The notes under the pieces: generated by a model
Seen by the model: the letters and a program-made list of their open reading frames with translations, nothing else
What the model was told of the DNA's origin: nothing
Databases searched by the model: none
In this document: one piece after another, positions 25,852 to 32,787 of the stretch
Position numbering within the stretch: the stretch's first letter is position 1
Layout of the letters: every line of letters starts with the position of its first letter
Source of the DNA: an uncultured Bacilli bacterium
GTDB taxonomy: Bacteria; Bacillota_I; Bacilli_A; RF39; UBA660
Reading direction: 5' to 3'
Length of the DNA stretch: 54,520 nt
Assembly (NCBI GenBank): GCA_944358545.1
Contig: CALVRJ010000004.1
Span: 1 to 54,520, forward strand
Translations under genes and position numbers: made by a program

Positions 25852-26127
25852 TTAGAAGCCATTATTCATGAATTTACAACAACTGCCTGGGTCATTATTG
25901 ATTATTTGATTTTCTTCAGTAGTGGTGTATGCAGGAGTGTATGTATGATTGTAGATATGTTTGTTAATTACGTGAGTATTAATTGGACAGATATGTTTTA
26001 CTTCGTGACAAAATTCTCTTTCGACACATTTATTGATTACTGGTTCGATTATTGGGCAATTTGGTTCTTCATTACAGCCACACCCCATGTTTGGATTTAC
26101 TGGCATTCCAAAATTTCTTTTAAACAT
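25852..26127 (-). CDS. Cys-rich CotD-like spore coat protein
   Basis: 91 aa on the minus strand with AAGGGGGA 6-8 nt before the ATG. It has eight Cys (GCGCNEEPNC, NKCVEREFC, KHICP, SCCKF) and a His/Thr/Tyr-rich centre (VINKHIYNHTYTPAYTTT) that resembles CotD, an inner spore-coat protein of Bacillus that is rich in His and Cys. Such proteins are crosslinked in the coat. A CATATCATA element, matching the sigma E/K -10, lies 22 nt before the start. The plus-strand frame over it is a shadow. The CotD resemblance is by eye. Confidence 0.72.
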   Translation of the reverse strand: MFKRNFGMPVNPNMGCGCNEEPNCPIIEPVINKCVEREFCHEVKHICPINTHVINKHIYNHTYTPAYTTTEENQIINNDPGSCCKFMNNGF

Positions 26128-26149
26128 TATTTTTCCCCCTTGTCTAATT

Positions 26150-26158
26150 TATGATATG
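26150..26158 (-). promoter_or_regulatory. Putative sporulation sigma (E/K) -10 element for the CotD-like gene
   Basis: Reads CATATCATA on the minus strand, fitting CATANNNTA, 22 nt before the start codon. No convincing -35 is seen. A small palindrome (AGGTTTTAAACCT) lies just upstream. Confidence 0.45.
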
Positions 26159-26261
26159 TAGGTTTTAAACCTTTGATTATGTCAAATGTTTATAAGACGC
26201 TTTATTTATAATATTAGGTGTGATAAAATATAAATAAAAATTAGAAGGGATTTGGTTAAAT

Positions 26262-26543
26262 ATGAAGTATAAAGTGATACCTAAAAGTGGTATGGCTATT
26301 TTGAAAAAAAATAGTAGAATACATGCGATTATTGGAGAGAATGTATTATTTAAACAAGCTAATGAATATATCGATAGCCATTATAAGTTTGAATTTCTTG
26401 AAATTTCAAAGCCTCGGGATAAGCATTTAGAAACAGATGTTCTTGGGAATCGGATTTTTTTGGACAAAGATGATTCAGGAGAGTATAAAATAAGTGGAGA
26501 TATAGTAAATAAAATTAAAGTTATTAGATTTAATGACATGTAA
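26262..26543 (+). CDS. Small hypothetical protein
   Basis: 93 aa, basic, no signal or membrane segment, with a modest AGAAGGGA ribosome site about 12 nt upstream. The N-terminus MKYKVIPKSGMAILKKNSR and the centre (KFEFLEISKPRDKHLETDVLGNRIFL) match no family I know. It converges on the HIT gene and shares a bidirectional terminator with it. Codon use is like its neighbours, so I regard it as a real gene of unknown function. Confidence 0.65.
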   Translation: MKYKVIPKSGMAILKKNSRIHAIIGENVLFKQANEYIDSHYKFEFLEISKPRDKHLETDVLGNRIFLDKDDSGEYKISGDIVNKIKVIRFNDM

Positions 26544-26569
26544 AAAAGATAACGCTTTGGTTATCTTTT
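26544..26569. terminator. Bidirectional terminator between the hypothetical and HIT genes
   Basis: AAAAGATAAC (26544-26553) pairs perfectly with GTTATCTTTT (26560-26569). The A/T-rich flanks serve both strands. Confidence 0.85.
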
Positions 26570-26926
26570 AATTTTATTAAATATTTCTTCTGGCTTAAGT
26601 TTAGTTTGTTTTTCTTTATATTGTGGTTTTAAATGAAGATGAAAATGTTTTACTTCTTGATATAAACCATTATTTTGAACTAAGGTTAAACCATCAGTAT
26701 TTAATTTTTCTCTTAATGTTTGGTCTAGCTTTCTGGCAACATCCATGATGTGGATTAATGTTTCATTATCAATATCAAATAAATCTTTATAATGTTTTTT
26801 TGGAACGATTAAGGTATGTCCATTAACATCTGGGTTTGTGTCTAAGAAAGCTTTAACAACATCGTCTTCATAAACTGTATATGAAGGAATTTCTCCTTTT
26901 ACTATTTTACAAAATATGCAATCCAT
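26561..26926 (-). CDS. HIT-family nucleotide hydrolase
   Basis: 121 aa. It begins DCIFCKIVKGEIPSYTVYEDD, the Zn/HIT family start, has LIVPKKHYKDLFD in the middle and ends with the histidine triad VKHFHLHLKP. HIT proteins hydrolyse AMP- or ADP-linked substrates such as adenosine phosphoramidates; Bacillus Hit is the close relative. Full length, monocistronic, divergent from sufC. Confidence 0.95.
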   Translation of the reverse strand: MDCIFCKIVKGEIPSYTVYEDDVVKAFLDTNPDVNGHTLIVPKKHYKDLFDIDNETLIHIMDVARKLDQTLREKLNTDGLTLVQNNGLYQEVKHFHLHLKPQYKEKQTKLKPEEIFNKIKR

Positions 26927-26982
26927 AATTTCACCTCATTTTCAGTATACCACAAAAAGAAAAGAAATTATTCTTTTCACGT

Positions 26983-27000
26983 GAATATCTGCGAATATTC
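26983..27000. promoter_or_regulatory. Inverted repeat between the HIT gene and sufC
   Basis: GAATAT (26983-26988) and ATATTC (26995-27000) are complementary around 6 nt, in the divergent gap. A regulator site for the SUF operon is possible but unproven. Confidence 0.35.
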
Positions 27001-27094
27001 TATTTTTATATTGGTAAAATAGGTTATTTTTTATACAAAAAGGTAGGAAAAATATATAAAAAATGTTAAAATATAGCTGGAAGGTGAAATTTAT

Positions 27095-27847
27095 ATGCAA
27101 AATATTTTAAAGATAGAAAATCTAACAGTTAAAGTTGGATATAAAGAAATTTTGAAGGATTTTAATTTAGAGATTAAGTCTGGAGAAATTCATGCGATTA
27201 TGGGGCCTAATGGGACTGGTAAGAGTACCCTTACTAAGGTTATTATGGGAGACCCTAATTATAAAATTATTAAAGGAAGTATTTATTATAATGATAAACT
27301 TCTTAATGATATGCCGGTTAACGAAAGAGCTAATTTAGGTATTTTCTTAGGTATGCAGATGCCAATGGCTATTGAGGGTGTTAGTAATGCGGATTTCTTA
27401 AGAAGTGCTTTAAGAAGCAGGGAAGGTAATGATTTTAAACTTTTACCTTTTATTAAAGAACTTGATAAAACGGTTGACAAGTTACATATGGATCCGGAAA
27501 TGATACATAGAGGAGTTAACGATGGATTTTCTGGTGGTGAAAGAAAGAAAAATGAAATTTTACAGATGAATATTTTGAAACCAGATGTCGTTATGTTAGA
27601 TGAAATTGATTCAGGACTTGATGTCGACAGTTTAAAATTAGTTGGTGAGAGTGTCATGGATTATTATAAAGAGAAGAAACCAGCAATTTTACTTGTTACT
27701 CATTATCATAGACTTCTCGATTATATTAAGCCAGATTTTGTTCATATTATGCGAGATGGAAAAATCGTTAAGAGTGGAGATGCTAATCTTGCTTACCGAA
27801 TTGAAAAGGAAGGCTATGATAAAGTAGTTGGTGAGGCAGATGAATAA
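27095..27847 (+). CDS. sufC: Fe-S cluster assembly ATPase SufC
   Basis: 250 aa. Walker A GPNGTGKSTLTK, signature FSGGERKKNEILQM (the SufC-specific FSGGE(R/K)K form), Walker B PDVVMLDEIDSGLDVDSL, and LLVTHYHRLLDYIKPDFVHIM at the H-loop. SufC powers the SufB/SufD scaffold. First gene of a three-gene operon; TAAAAT (27067-27072) is the likely -10. The following sufD-like start overlaps the stop codon. Confidence 0.97.
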   Translation: MQNILKIENLTVKVGYKEILKDFNLEIKSGEIHAIMGPNGTGKSTLTKVIMGDPNYKIIKGSIYYNDKLLNDMPVNERANLGIFLGMQMPMAIEGVSNADFLRSALRSREGNDFKLLPFIKELDKTVDKLHMDPEMIHRGVNDGFSGGERKKNEILQMNILKPDVVMLDEIDSGLDVDSLKLVGESVMDYYKEKKPAILLVTHYHRLLDYIKPDFVHIMRDGKIVKSGDANLAYRIEKEGYDKVVGEADE

Positions 27848-28628
27848 AATAATTTTCGATGGTGATAAAACTCGGTTAGTAGAAACTGACGGAAATATTA
27901 GTTTTGAATTAGTTAAACGCGATAATGCTTTAGATGTATACGATATTAAAATTGTAATCGAAGATGATACGGATATTTTAGTCGAATGTCATAGTGATTT
28001 TAAGGCTTCAGTGGAAATTGATGTTTTGAAAGAGGTGAAGGCTAATTTATACGAGTTTAAAACGGATGGTGATTATAAGTTTCAATATAAGTATAATTTA
28101 GAAAAAAAGGCTGATTTGCGGGTTGAGAAAGTTTACGATGTAAAAACAGCTAATGAGATGACGATTATCGATTTAAATGGTGATGAGGCAAAGTTAAATT
28201 ATTTCTTTAAAACTGTAAGTACAGATAAAGAAAAATACAGTTTTTTAGTTCATCATAATGGTAAAAAATCAATAAGTAACATAATAAATAATGGAGTCAA
28301 TATTTTAAACGGGTCTTTGGAGTTTAATGTTTCTGGTTTTGTCAATAGAGGAGTTATCGGATGTGACGTTAATCAAAATAATAGAATAATAAATTTAACG
28401 AGAAATAAATGTGTTATAGAGCCTAATTTGTTTATTGATGAATATGATGTTGTGGCTAATCATGCGGCACATATTGGAACGTTTTCATTCGATGAAATTT
28501 TCTATTTGATGAGTAGAGGTATTCCAGAGGAAGATGCGGAGAATTTACTGACTAAAGGTTTTTTACTTAAAGATATTACAAAATATAAAGAGGAACTTAG
28601 TGAGGTTATAAATAAGTATTGGAGGTGA
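27840..28628 (+). CDS. Short SufB/SufD-family Fe-S scaffold protein
   Basis: 262 aa from ATG 27840, which overlaps the sufC stop and has GGTGAGG upstream. SufB and SufD are normally ~420-470 aa. The C-terminal third is clearly of this family: NKCVIEPNLFIDEYDVVANHAAHIG, FDEIFYLMSRGIPEEDAENLLTKGFL. The conserved His of SufD/SufB is kept in VANHAAHIG. The N-terminal helical domain is essentially missing, leaving the beta-helix core. It may form a homodimeric scaffold with SufC. I cannot decide between SufB and SufD by eye; no second copy follows. Confidence 0.85.
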   Translation: MNKIIFDGDKTRLVETDGNISFELVKRDNALDVYDIKIVIEDDTDILVECHSDFKASVEIDVLKEVKANLYEFKTDGDYKFQYKYNLEKKADLRVEKVYDVKTANEMTIIDLNGDEAKLNYFFKTVSTDKEKYSFLVHHNGKKSISNIINNGVNILNGSLEFNVSGFVNRGVIGCDVNQNNRIINLTRNKCVIEPNLFIDEYDVVANHAAHIGTFSFDEIFYLMSRGIPEEDAENLLTKGFLLKDITKYKEELSEVINKYWR

Positions 28629-28633
28629 TGATT

Positions 28634-29827
28634 ATGCACCGCGAGGATTTTAATGTTTTAGGAACAGGAGTTATTTATTTTGATAATGGAGCGACGACAT
28701 TAAAACCGAAGATTTTAGCCGAAGCAATCAGCGATTATTATAATAATTACAGTAGTAATGCTCATAGAGGCGATTACCAAATGAGTATTAAGGCAAGTTC
28801 GATGTATGAAAGGACTCGTGAACTTACGAGAAGACTTTTAAACGCGGATAATGCTAGTGAAATTGCGTTTACTAGTGGTTCAACTGATTCAATTAACAAG
28901 ATTGTTTTTGGCTATTTCAGGTATCATTTGAAAAAAGGTGATGAGGTTTTACTTACTAAGAGTGAACATGCATCAACTTTACTTCCGTGGTTTGAACTGG
29001 CTGATGAGTTAGGGCTTTCTATTAAATATATAGATCTTGATGATAATCATGAAGTAACTATAGATAATGTTAAAAGAGCGATTACTTCTAAGACTCGGGT
29101 TATTTCTATTGCTCACGTCAGTAATGTAATGGGGGATATTAGACCTATTAAGGAGATAAATAAAATAGCCCATGAAAAGGGAATTTTAGTTCTAGTTGAT
29201 GGGGCTCAAAGTGTGCCACATATGAAGATAGATGTTAAGGATTTAGATATTGATTTCTTAGCTTTTTCCGCTCATAAGATGTGTGGTCCAACTGGAGTTG
29301 GAGTTTTGTATGGTAAAAGTGAGCTTTTAAAAGAATTTCGGCCAATTATTTTTGGCGGAGGCATGAATGCGGATTTTAGTACAGATGGGACGAGAATCTA
29401 TAAAGAGATGCCAGATAAGCTTGAGGCTGGTACACCAAATGTTGCCGGGGTAATAGGCTTTGGCTTTGTGATTAAATATTTAATGAATATCGGTTTTGAT
29501 AAGATTCATGAATATGAAAAAGAGCTAAAAAAATATGCGGTTTCAAAATTAAAAGAAAATCCTAATATTACCATTTATAATGAAAACAGCGAATCGGCAG
29601 TTATTGCTTTTAACTATGAGGGTATTTTCCCACAGGATGTAGCAATTTATCTCGATAAATACAATATATGTATTAGGGCTGGTAATCACTGTGCGAAGAT
29701 ATTAAAGGATGAGATTCATAAAAAGAATACGTGTAGAGCTAGTTTATATTTTTATAATACTAAAGAGGAGATTGATAAGCTTGTAGATGCACTTGCCAAT
29801 CCTAATATAAAAAACGAGATTATTTAA
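28634..29827 (+). CDS. sufS: Cysteine desulfurase SufS
   Basis: 397 aa from ATG 28634, 8 nt after GGAGG (28621-28625); ATG 28628 is in frame but too close. VIYFDNGATTLKP opens the family, SAHKMCGPTGVGVLYG holds the PLP Lys, and RAGNHCAKIL the active-site Cys of group II (SufS) enzymes. It delivers persulfide sulfur to the scaffold, usually through SufU or SufE, neither of which is encoded nearby. Overlaps or abuts the SufB/D-like gene. Confidence 0.95.
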   Translation: MHREDFNVLGTGVIYFDNGATTLKPKILAEAISDYYNNYSSNAHRGDYQMSIKASSMYERTRELTRRLLNADNASEIAFTSGSTDSINKIVFGYFRYHLKKGDEVLLTKSEHASTLLPWFELADELGLSIKYIDLDDNHEVTIDNVKRAITSKTRVISIAHVSNVMGDIRPIKEINKIAHEKGILVLVDGAQSVPHMKIDVKDLDIDFLAFSAHKMCGPTGVGVLYGKSELLKEFRPIIFGGGMNADFSTDGTRIYKEMPDKLEAGTPNVAGVIGFGFVIKYLMNIGFDKIHEYEKELKKYAVSKLKENPNITIYNENSESAVIAFNYEGIFPQDVAIYLDKYNICIRAGNHCAKILKDEIHKKNTCRASLYFYNTKEEIDKLVDALANPNIKNEII

Positions 29828-29840
29828 ATTTCGTTTTTTA
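29809..29840 (+). terminator. Terminator of the suf operon
   Basis: AAAAAACGA (29809-29817) pairs with TCGTTTTTT (29831-29839). The stem includes the end of sufS. Confidence 0.65.
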
Positions 29841-29919
29841 TAATTATGGATAATTTTTATATTGTATGTTATTATTTATGTAATATTAATTAAAATATTT
29901 TATGATGGGAGAGTTATAT

Positions 29920-30960
29920 ATGGTAAAACCAAAAAAGTTACAAAAAGGCGATACTGTTGCGATTGTGAGTCTTTCAAGCGGAATGGCAGGTGATGATTTA
30001 TTTAGGCATAGATATGAACAGGGCAAAAGAAGACTTGAAGAAGTGTTTGGTTTAAAGGCTATTACTATGCCAAATGCTTTAAGAGGAAGTGATTATCTTG
30101 CAAAACATCCAGAGGCCCGGGCTGAAGATTTTATGAATGCTATAAAAGATAAAAACATAAAAGGAATTATATGCAATATAGGTGGGGCTGATACGGTTAG
30201 ATTACTACCTTACATTGATTATGACCTTATAAAAGAAAATCCAAAAGTTTTTATGGGGTATTCTGATACAACGGTTAATCATTTTATGATGTATAAAGCG
30301 GGAGTTACTTCGTATTATGGTCCAGCGGTGATGGGTGAGTTTGCCGAAAATTATGAAATGCATGATTATACGAAAAAGTATGTTAAAGAAGTGTTATTTC
30401 AAAATAAAGAAAATATTAAAATTATTTCTAGTCCAGAGTGGACAAGTGAATATTTAGATTGGGCAAATGCTGAATATGATAACGTAAAAAGAAAAATGAA
30501 TAAGGAAAAACACGGATATGAAATTTTACAAGGTAAAGGTATTTTTGAAGGTGAATTATTAGGTGGATGTTTTGATGTTTTTCCAATGTTTATTGGAACA
30601 GATATATGGCCAAAGAAAGATGAATGGAAAGGTAAGATATTATTTTTAGAAACTAGTGAAGATGAACCAGAACCTGACTATATTGAATATTATTTGTGTA
30701 ATTTAATTGCTCAAGGAATAATTGATGAGATTAATGGAATTATTGTAGGTAAACCTCAAAATGAAAAATATTATGAAGAATATAAAGAGGTATATAAAAG
30801 ACTTATTTCTGAAGAAGCAAATAGGCCTGATTTACCAATTTTATACAATGTTAATATTGGTCACACTGCACCTATGTGTATATTTCCTATGGGACAAAAA
30901 GTGAGAGTTGATTTAGAAAAAAAAGAAATTGTTTTTCTAGAAAAGCCAATGAGTGACTAA
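29920..30960 (+). CDS. LD-carboxypeptidase-family (S66, MccF-like) serine peptidase
   Basis: 346 aa from ATG 29920, 6 nt after GGGAGAG. VAIVSLSSG near the start, GIICNIGGADTVRLLPYIDY, VFMGYSDTT with the nucleophilic Ser, then ETSEDEPEPDYIEYYL and NIGHTAPMCIFPMGQ with the Glu and His. The family includes LD-carboxypeptidases that trim murein tetrapeptides and MccF, which cleaves microcin C7-type aminoacyl nucleotides. Length and the YSDTT motif fit the MccF-like branch better. No signal peptide, so cytosolic. Single gene. Confidence 0.9.
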   Translation: MVKPKKLQKGDTVAIVSLSSGMAGDDLFRHRYEQGKRRLEEVFGLKAITMPNALRGSDYLAKHPEARAEDFMNAIKDKNIKGIICNIGGADTVRLLPYIDYDLIKENPKVFMGYSDTTVNHFMMYKAGVTSYYGPAVMGEFAENYEMHDYTKKYVKEVLFQNKENIKIISSPEWTSEYLDWANAEYDNVKRKMNKEKHGYEILQGKGIFEGELLGGCFDVFPMFIGTDIWPKKDEWKGKILFLETSEDEPEPDYIEYYLCNLIAQGIIDEINGIIVGKPQNEKYYEEYKEVYKRLISEEANRPDLPILYNVNIGHTAPMCIFPMGQKVRVDLEKKEIVFLEKPMSD

Positions 30961-31046
30961 TTATTGAATTTAAAATAAATGATTTGCTAAAAAAAACTTG
31001 TTACAATATGATATGAACCGTTTTTTGTTTATAAAGAAAAATTCTA

Positions 31047-31075
31047 TTGTAGAACTAGGAAGAATGTGTTACAAT
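31047..31075 (+). promoter_or_regulatory. Promoter of the antisense RNA (antitoxin) of the type I TA locus
   Basis: TTGTAG (31047-31052), a 17-nt spacer and TACAAT (31070-31075). The expected start is near 31082. Confidence 0.65.
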
Positions 31076-31100
31076 GTATATAGATGAAGGAAACTTCATA

Positions 31101-31138
31101 TAATAAAAAGGGAGTACTTAAGCATTGCCTAAAGTACT
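31101..31138 (-). terminator. Terminator of the small hydrophobic toxin mRNA
   Basis: Read on the minus strand, AGTACTT...AAGTACT forms a 7-bp hairpin followed by CCC and TTTTTATT. It would end the toxin transcript beyond the antisense RNA start, making the antisense RNA almost wholly complementary to the mRNA tail. Confidence 0.5.
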
Positions 31139-31161
31139 TGCTCAAAAAGTTTTTTTGTTTA

Positions 31162-31198
31162 AGTACTTAATCTATAAAAGATTGAGTACTATTTTTTT
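31162..31198 (+). terminator. Terminator of the antisense RNA
   Basis: AGTACTTAATCT (31162-31173) pairs with AGATTGAGTACT (31179-31190) with one G-T pair, then seven Ts. It overlaps the last codon of the toxin frame. Confidence 0.8.
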
Positions 31199-31278
31199 AT
31201 ACATAGAATCATTAATGAAACTATTAATAAAATGATGATTATTACTTGAAAAGTAATTAAAAAATCCTTTTTGTTCAT
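31189..31278 (-). CDS. Small hydrophobic peptide, candidate type I toxin (TxpA/BsrG/Fst-like)
   Basis: 29 aa on the minus strand. It starts MNKKDF, has an uninterrupted hydrophobic stretch of about 20 residues (LITFQVIIIILLIVSLMIL), and ends CIKK: one membrane helix with basic ends, the form of type I toxins that damage membranes. GGAGG (31290-31294) lies 11 nt upstream. A consensus promoter (31348-31376) gives a 5' leader of about 60 nt, and a convergent antisense RNA covers its 3' part. An alternative ATG closer to the ribosome site (31286) reads a non-hydrophobic peptide and is less likely. Too short for usual annotation. Confidence 0.7.
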   Translation of the reverse strand: MNKKDFLITFQVIIIILLIVSLMILCIKK

Positions 31279-31347
31279 AAAACATCAAGCCTCCTTCTAT
31301 TTGAAGTTGGCAAGTACTCAAGACAGTTAAAGTATTCCCTAAAGAAA

Positions 31348-31376
31348 ATTATACCAAACATTTGTTTTGTGTGCAA
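31348..31376 (-). promoter_or_regulatory. Promoter of the small hydrophobic toxin gene
   Basis: On the minus strand: TTGCAC (31376-31371), exactly 17 nt, TATAAT (31353-31348). Start expected near 31341. The leader contains AGTACTTGC, complementary to GCAAGTACT in the same mRNA's 3' part (near 31140-31132). Confidence 0.8.
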
Positions 31377-31474
31377 GCACTTTGGACTTTGAAACCAACA
31401 TGTTTTAAAGTATAAATTTATAGCAGTGTCATATAGGTAAGAAAAAAATATTTTAAATTTTTCATTTTTTTATA

Positions 31475-31504
31475 TTGACAAGTGTATGAAAATACGCTTA
31501 TAAT
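31475..31504 (+). promoter_or_regulatory. Promoter and embedded operator of the Nudix regulator gene
   Basis: TTGACA (31475-31480), an 18-nt spacer and TATAAT (31499-31504). The spacer is itself an inverted repeat, AGTGTAT-GAAA-ATACGCT (31481-31498, one mismatch), so a bound regulator would block RNA polymerase. The start codon is only 15 nt beyond the -10. Confidence 0.75.
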
Positions 31505-31519
31505 GTAGACGGTGGTTAT

Positions 31520-32194
31520 ATGGAAGTTAATAATCCAAAATATAGGAATCAAGGTATTCACGTTGTATGTAGTATTTTTACTGTTGACAAAGGAGTGACA
31601 AAAGTTTTACTTATTAGAAGAAAGAATGAACCTTTTAAAGGAATGTGGGCTTTAGTTGGCGGGGCTTTATACAATGATGAAGAGTTAATCGATGGCTTAA
31701 AGAGAGAACTTAAAGAAAAGACTGGAATCGAAAATATTCATTTGGAAATGGCAAATGTTTATAGCAGGATTGATAGATCACCAGTTATGAGAATGGTTGC
31801 CATTTCTTATATTGGAATAGTTGATAAGAATAAGCTTTCAATTTTAAAAGAGACTTTAAAGACTGTTGATTGTGATTGGTTTCCTTTAGATAGAATTCCG
31901 AAACTTGCTTATGATCACAATGAAATATTAGAGGATGCGGCAAAGTTACTAAAAGAGAGAATAAAAAAGACAGATATGCTTAGGTATTTATATCCATCTG
32001 GATTTACAATGCCGGAGATTCAAAAGGTTTATGAAAGTATTTTAGGTGTTAGCTTTGATAGAAGAAATTTTAGAAAAAAATTACTTAGTTTAGGTTTTAT
32101 AAAAGAGACTAATAAAACAGAAAGGTTTGAGGGAAAGAAACCCGCTAAGATATATGAGTTTAAAAAACAAAATGAGATAAAAAGTATTTTTTAA
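31520..32194 (+). CDS. NrtR-like regulator: Nudix domain plus winged helix
   Basis: 224 aa. Residues ~10-145 are a Nudix domain; the box reads GGALYNDEELIDGLKREL followed by KEKTGI, where the usual REUXEE has its last Glu replaced by Lys, suggesting weak or no hydrolase activity. Residues ~155-224 (MLRYLYPSGFTMPEIQKVYES, RRNFRKKLLSLGFIKETN) form the winged helix typical of NrtR proteins, which sense ADP-ribose or related NAD metabolites and repress NAD genes. The palindrome inside its own promoter implies autoregulation. Targets outside this window cannot be seen. Confidence 0.85.
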   Translation: MEVNNPKYRNQGIHVVCSIFTVDKGVTKVLLIRRKNEPFKGMWALVGGALYNDEELIDGLKRELKEKTGIENIHLEMANVYSRIDRSPVMRMVAISYIGIVDKNKLSILKETLKTVDCDWFPLDRIPKLAYDHNEILEDAAKLLKERIKKTDMLRYLYPSGFTMPEIQKVYESILGVSFDRRNFRKKLLSLGFIKETNKTERFEGKKPAKIYEFKKQNEIKSIF

Positions 32195-32249
32195 CTTTTT
32201 TATTCCAGTGTGAAGTGTAACTTTGTACATATGTATTAAGGAGGATAAA

Positions 32250-32768
32250 ATGTTTGTAGTGATTAGACGAAATGATTATAGTAAGGAAATTGTAAGAAAA
32301 AGATTGCGTTATGGTGGATTTGAAGATGAGTTTAAATTTTATGACGATATATATCTGAGGGGATGGGATTACGATATTTATGAAATTGATAAGACATTAG
32401 TAGTGATTAGTTATGATAAAGATTTATTTTATCTAAAATTTGGTGATGCTTCTCGTAGGATTATTAAAGAAATTCTTTCAAAAGATAGTGAACTTGGTTT
32501 TTTAAAACTTAGTAAATATATGAATTTTTCGGCGGCCATTTTAAAAGATAATTTACTTTGGGGATGTTCATACGGACCTGCCAGAACTGCTTTTTGGCCA
32601 AATCTTTGTTATTGTAATTTAGGTGGTAAGGCGGAGATGTATGCCGATAATGGTGCGGAGATATTATTTTCGGAATTTTTAAGTAAAGATGATAAACTCG
32701 TTTATTTATATAATAAAGAGGGTTTGAATATATATGAAGAGGGTAAACTTAAAGTTTTGAAGAAATAA
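32250..32768 (+). CDS. Hypothetical protein, first of an unknown pair
   Basis: 172 aa from ATG 32250, with AAGGAGG 7 nt upstream. No signal peptide or membrane helix. Rich in aromatic residues (FYDDIYLRGWDYDIYEID, SYGPARTAFWPNLCYCNLGG). I do not recognise a family. It is 20 nt upstream of the next gene and probably cotranscribed. Being downstream of the NrtR-like gene, it might be linked to NAD metabolism or be a simple accessory gene; nothing in the sequence decides this. Confidence 0.7.
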   Translation: MFVVIRRNDYSKEIVRKRLRYGGFEDEFKFYDDIYLRGWDYDIYEIDKTLVVISYDKDLFYLKFGDASRRIIKEILSKDSELGFLKLSKYMNFSAAILKDNLLWGCSYGPARTAFWPNLCYCNLGGKAEMYADNGAEILFSEFLSKDDKLVYLYNKEGLNIYEEGKLKVLKK

Positions 32769-32787
32769 TTGGAAAGGAAAATGATAT

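Larger units (their letters stand above)
31082..31200 (+). ncRNA. Candidate type I antitoxin antisense RNA
   Basis: A transcript of about 115 nt is predicted from the promoter at 31047-31075 to the terminator ending at about 31198. It would open with a stable hairpin, TGAAG-GAAA-CTTCA (31084-31097), a GNRA-type tetraloop. A second hairpin (AGTACTT 31113-31119 with AAGTACT 31132-31138) follows, then the terminator stem. It lies on the strand opposite to, and overlaps, the 3' part of the hydrophobic-peptide mRNA, the arrangement of RatA/TxpA and SR4/BsrG. Confidence 0.6.

Noticed and set aside
25906-26154. Plus-strand ORF over the CotD-like gene
   Set aside because: No ribosome site and a composition expected from the antisense of a Cys/His-rich gene; the minus strand has a strong Shine-Dalgarno and family resemblance.
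30999-31015. Second promoter upstream of the antisense RNA
   Set aside because: GTTACAAT at 31000-31007 repeats the antisense -10 region but has no -35 at a usable distance (a TTGCTA lies only 12 nt away).
31195-31286. Alternative peptide from the upstream ATG (31286) in the toxin locus
   Set aside because: The ATG is only 4 nt from GGAGG and its frame gives an Asn/His/Phe-rich non-hydrophobic peptide; the ATG at 31278 gives a textbook membrane helix.
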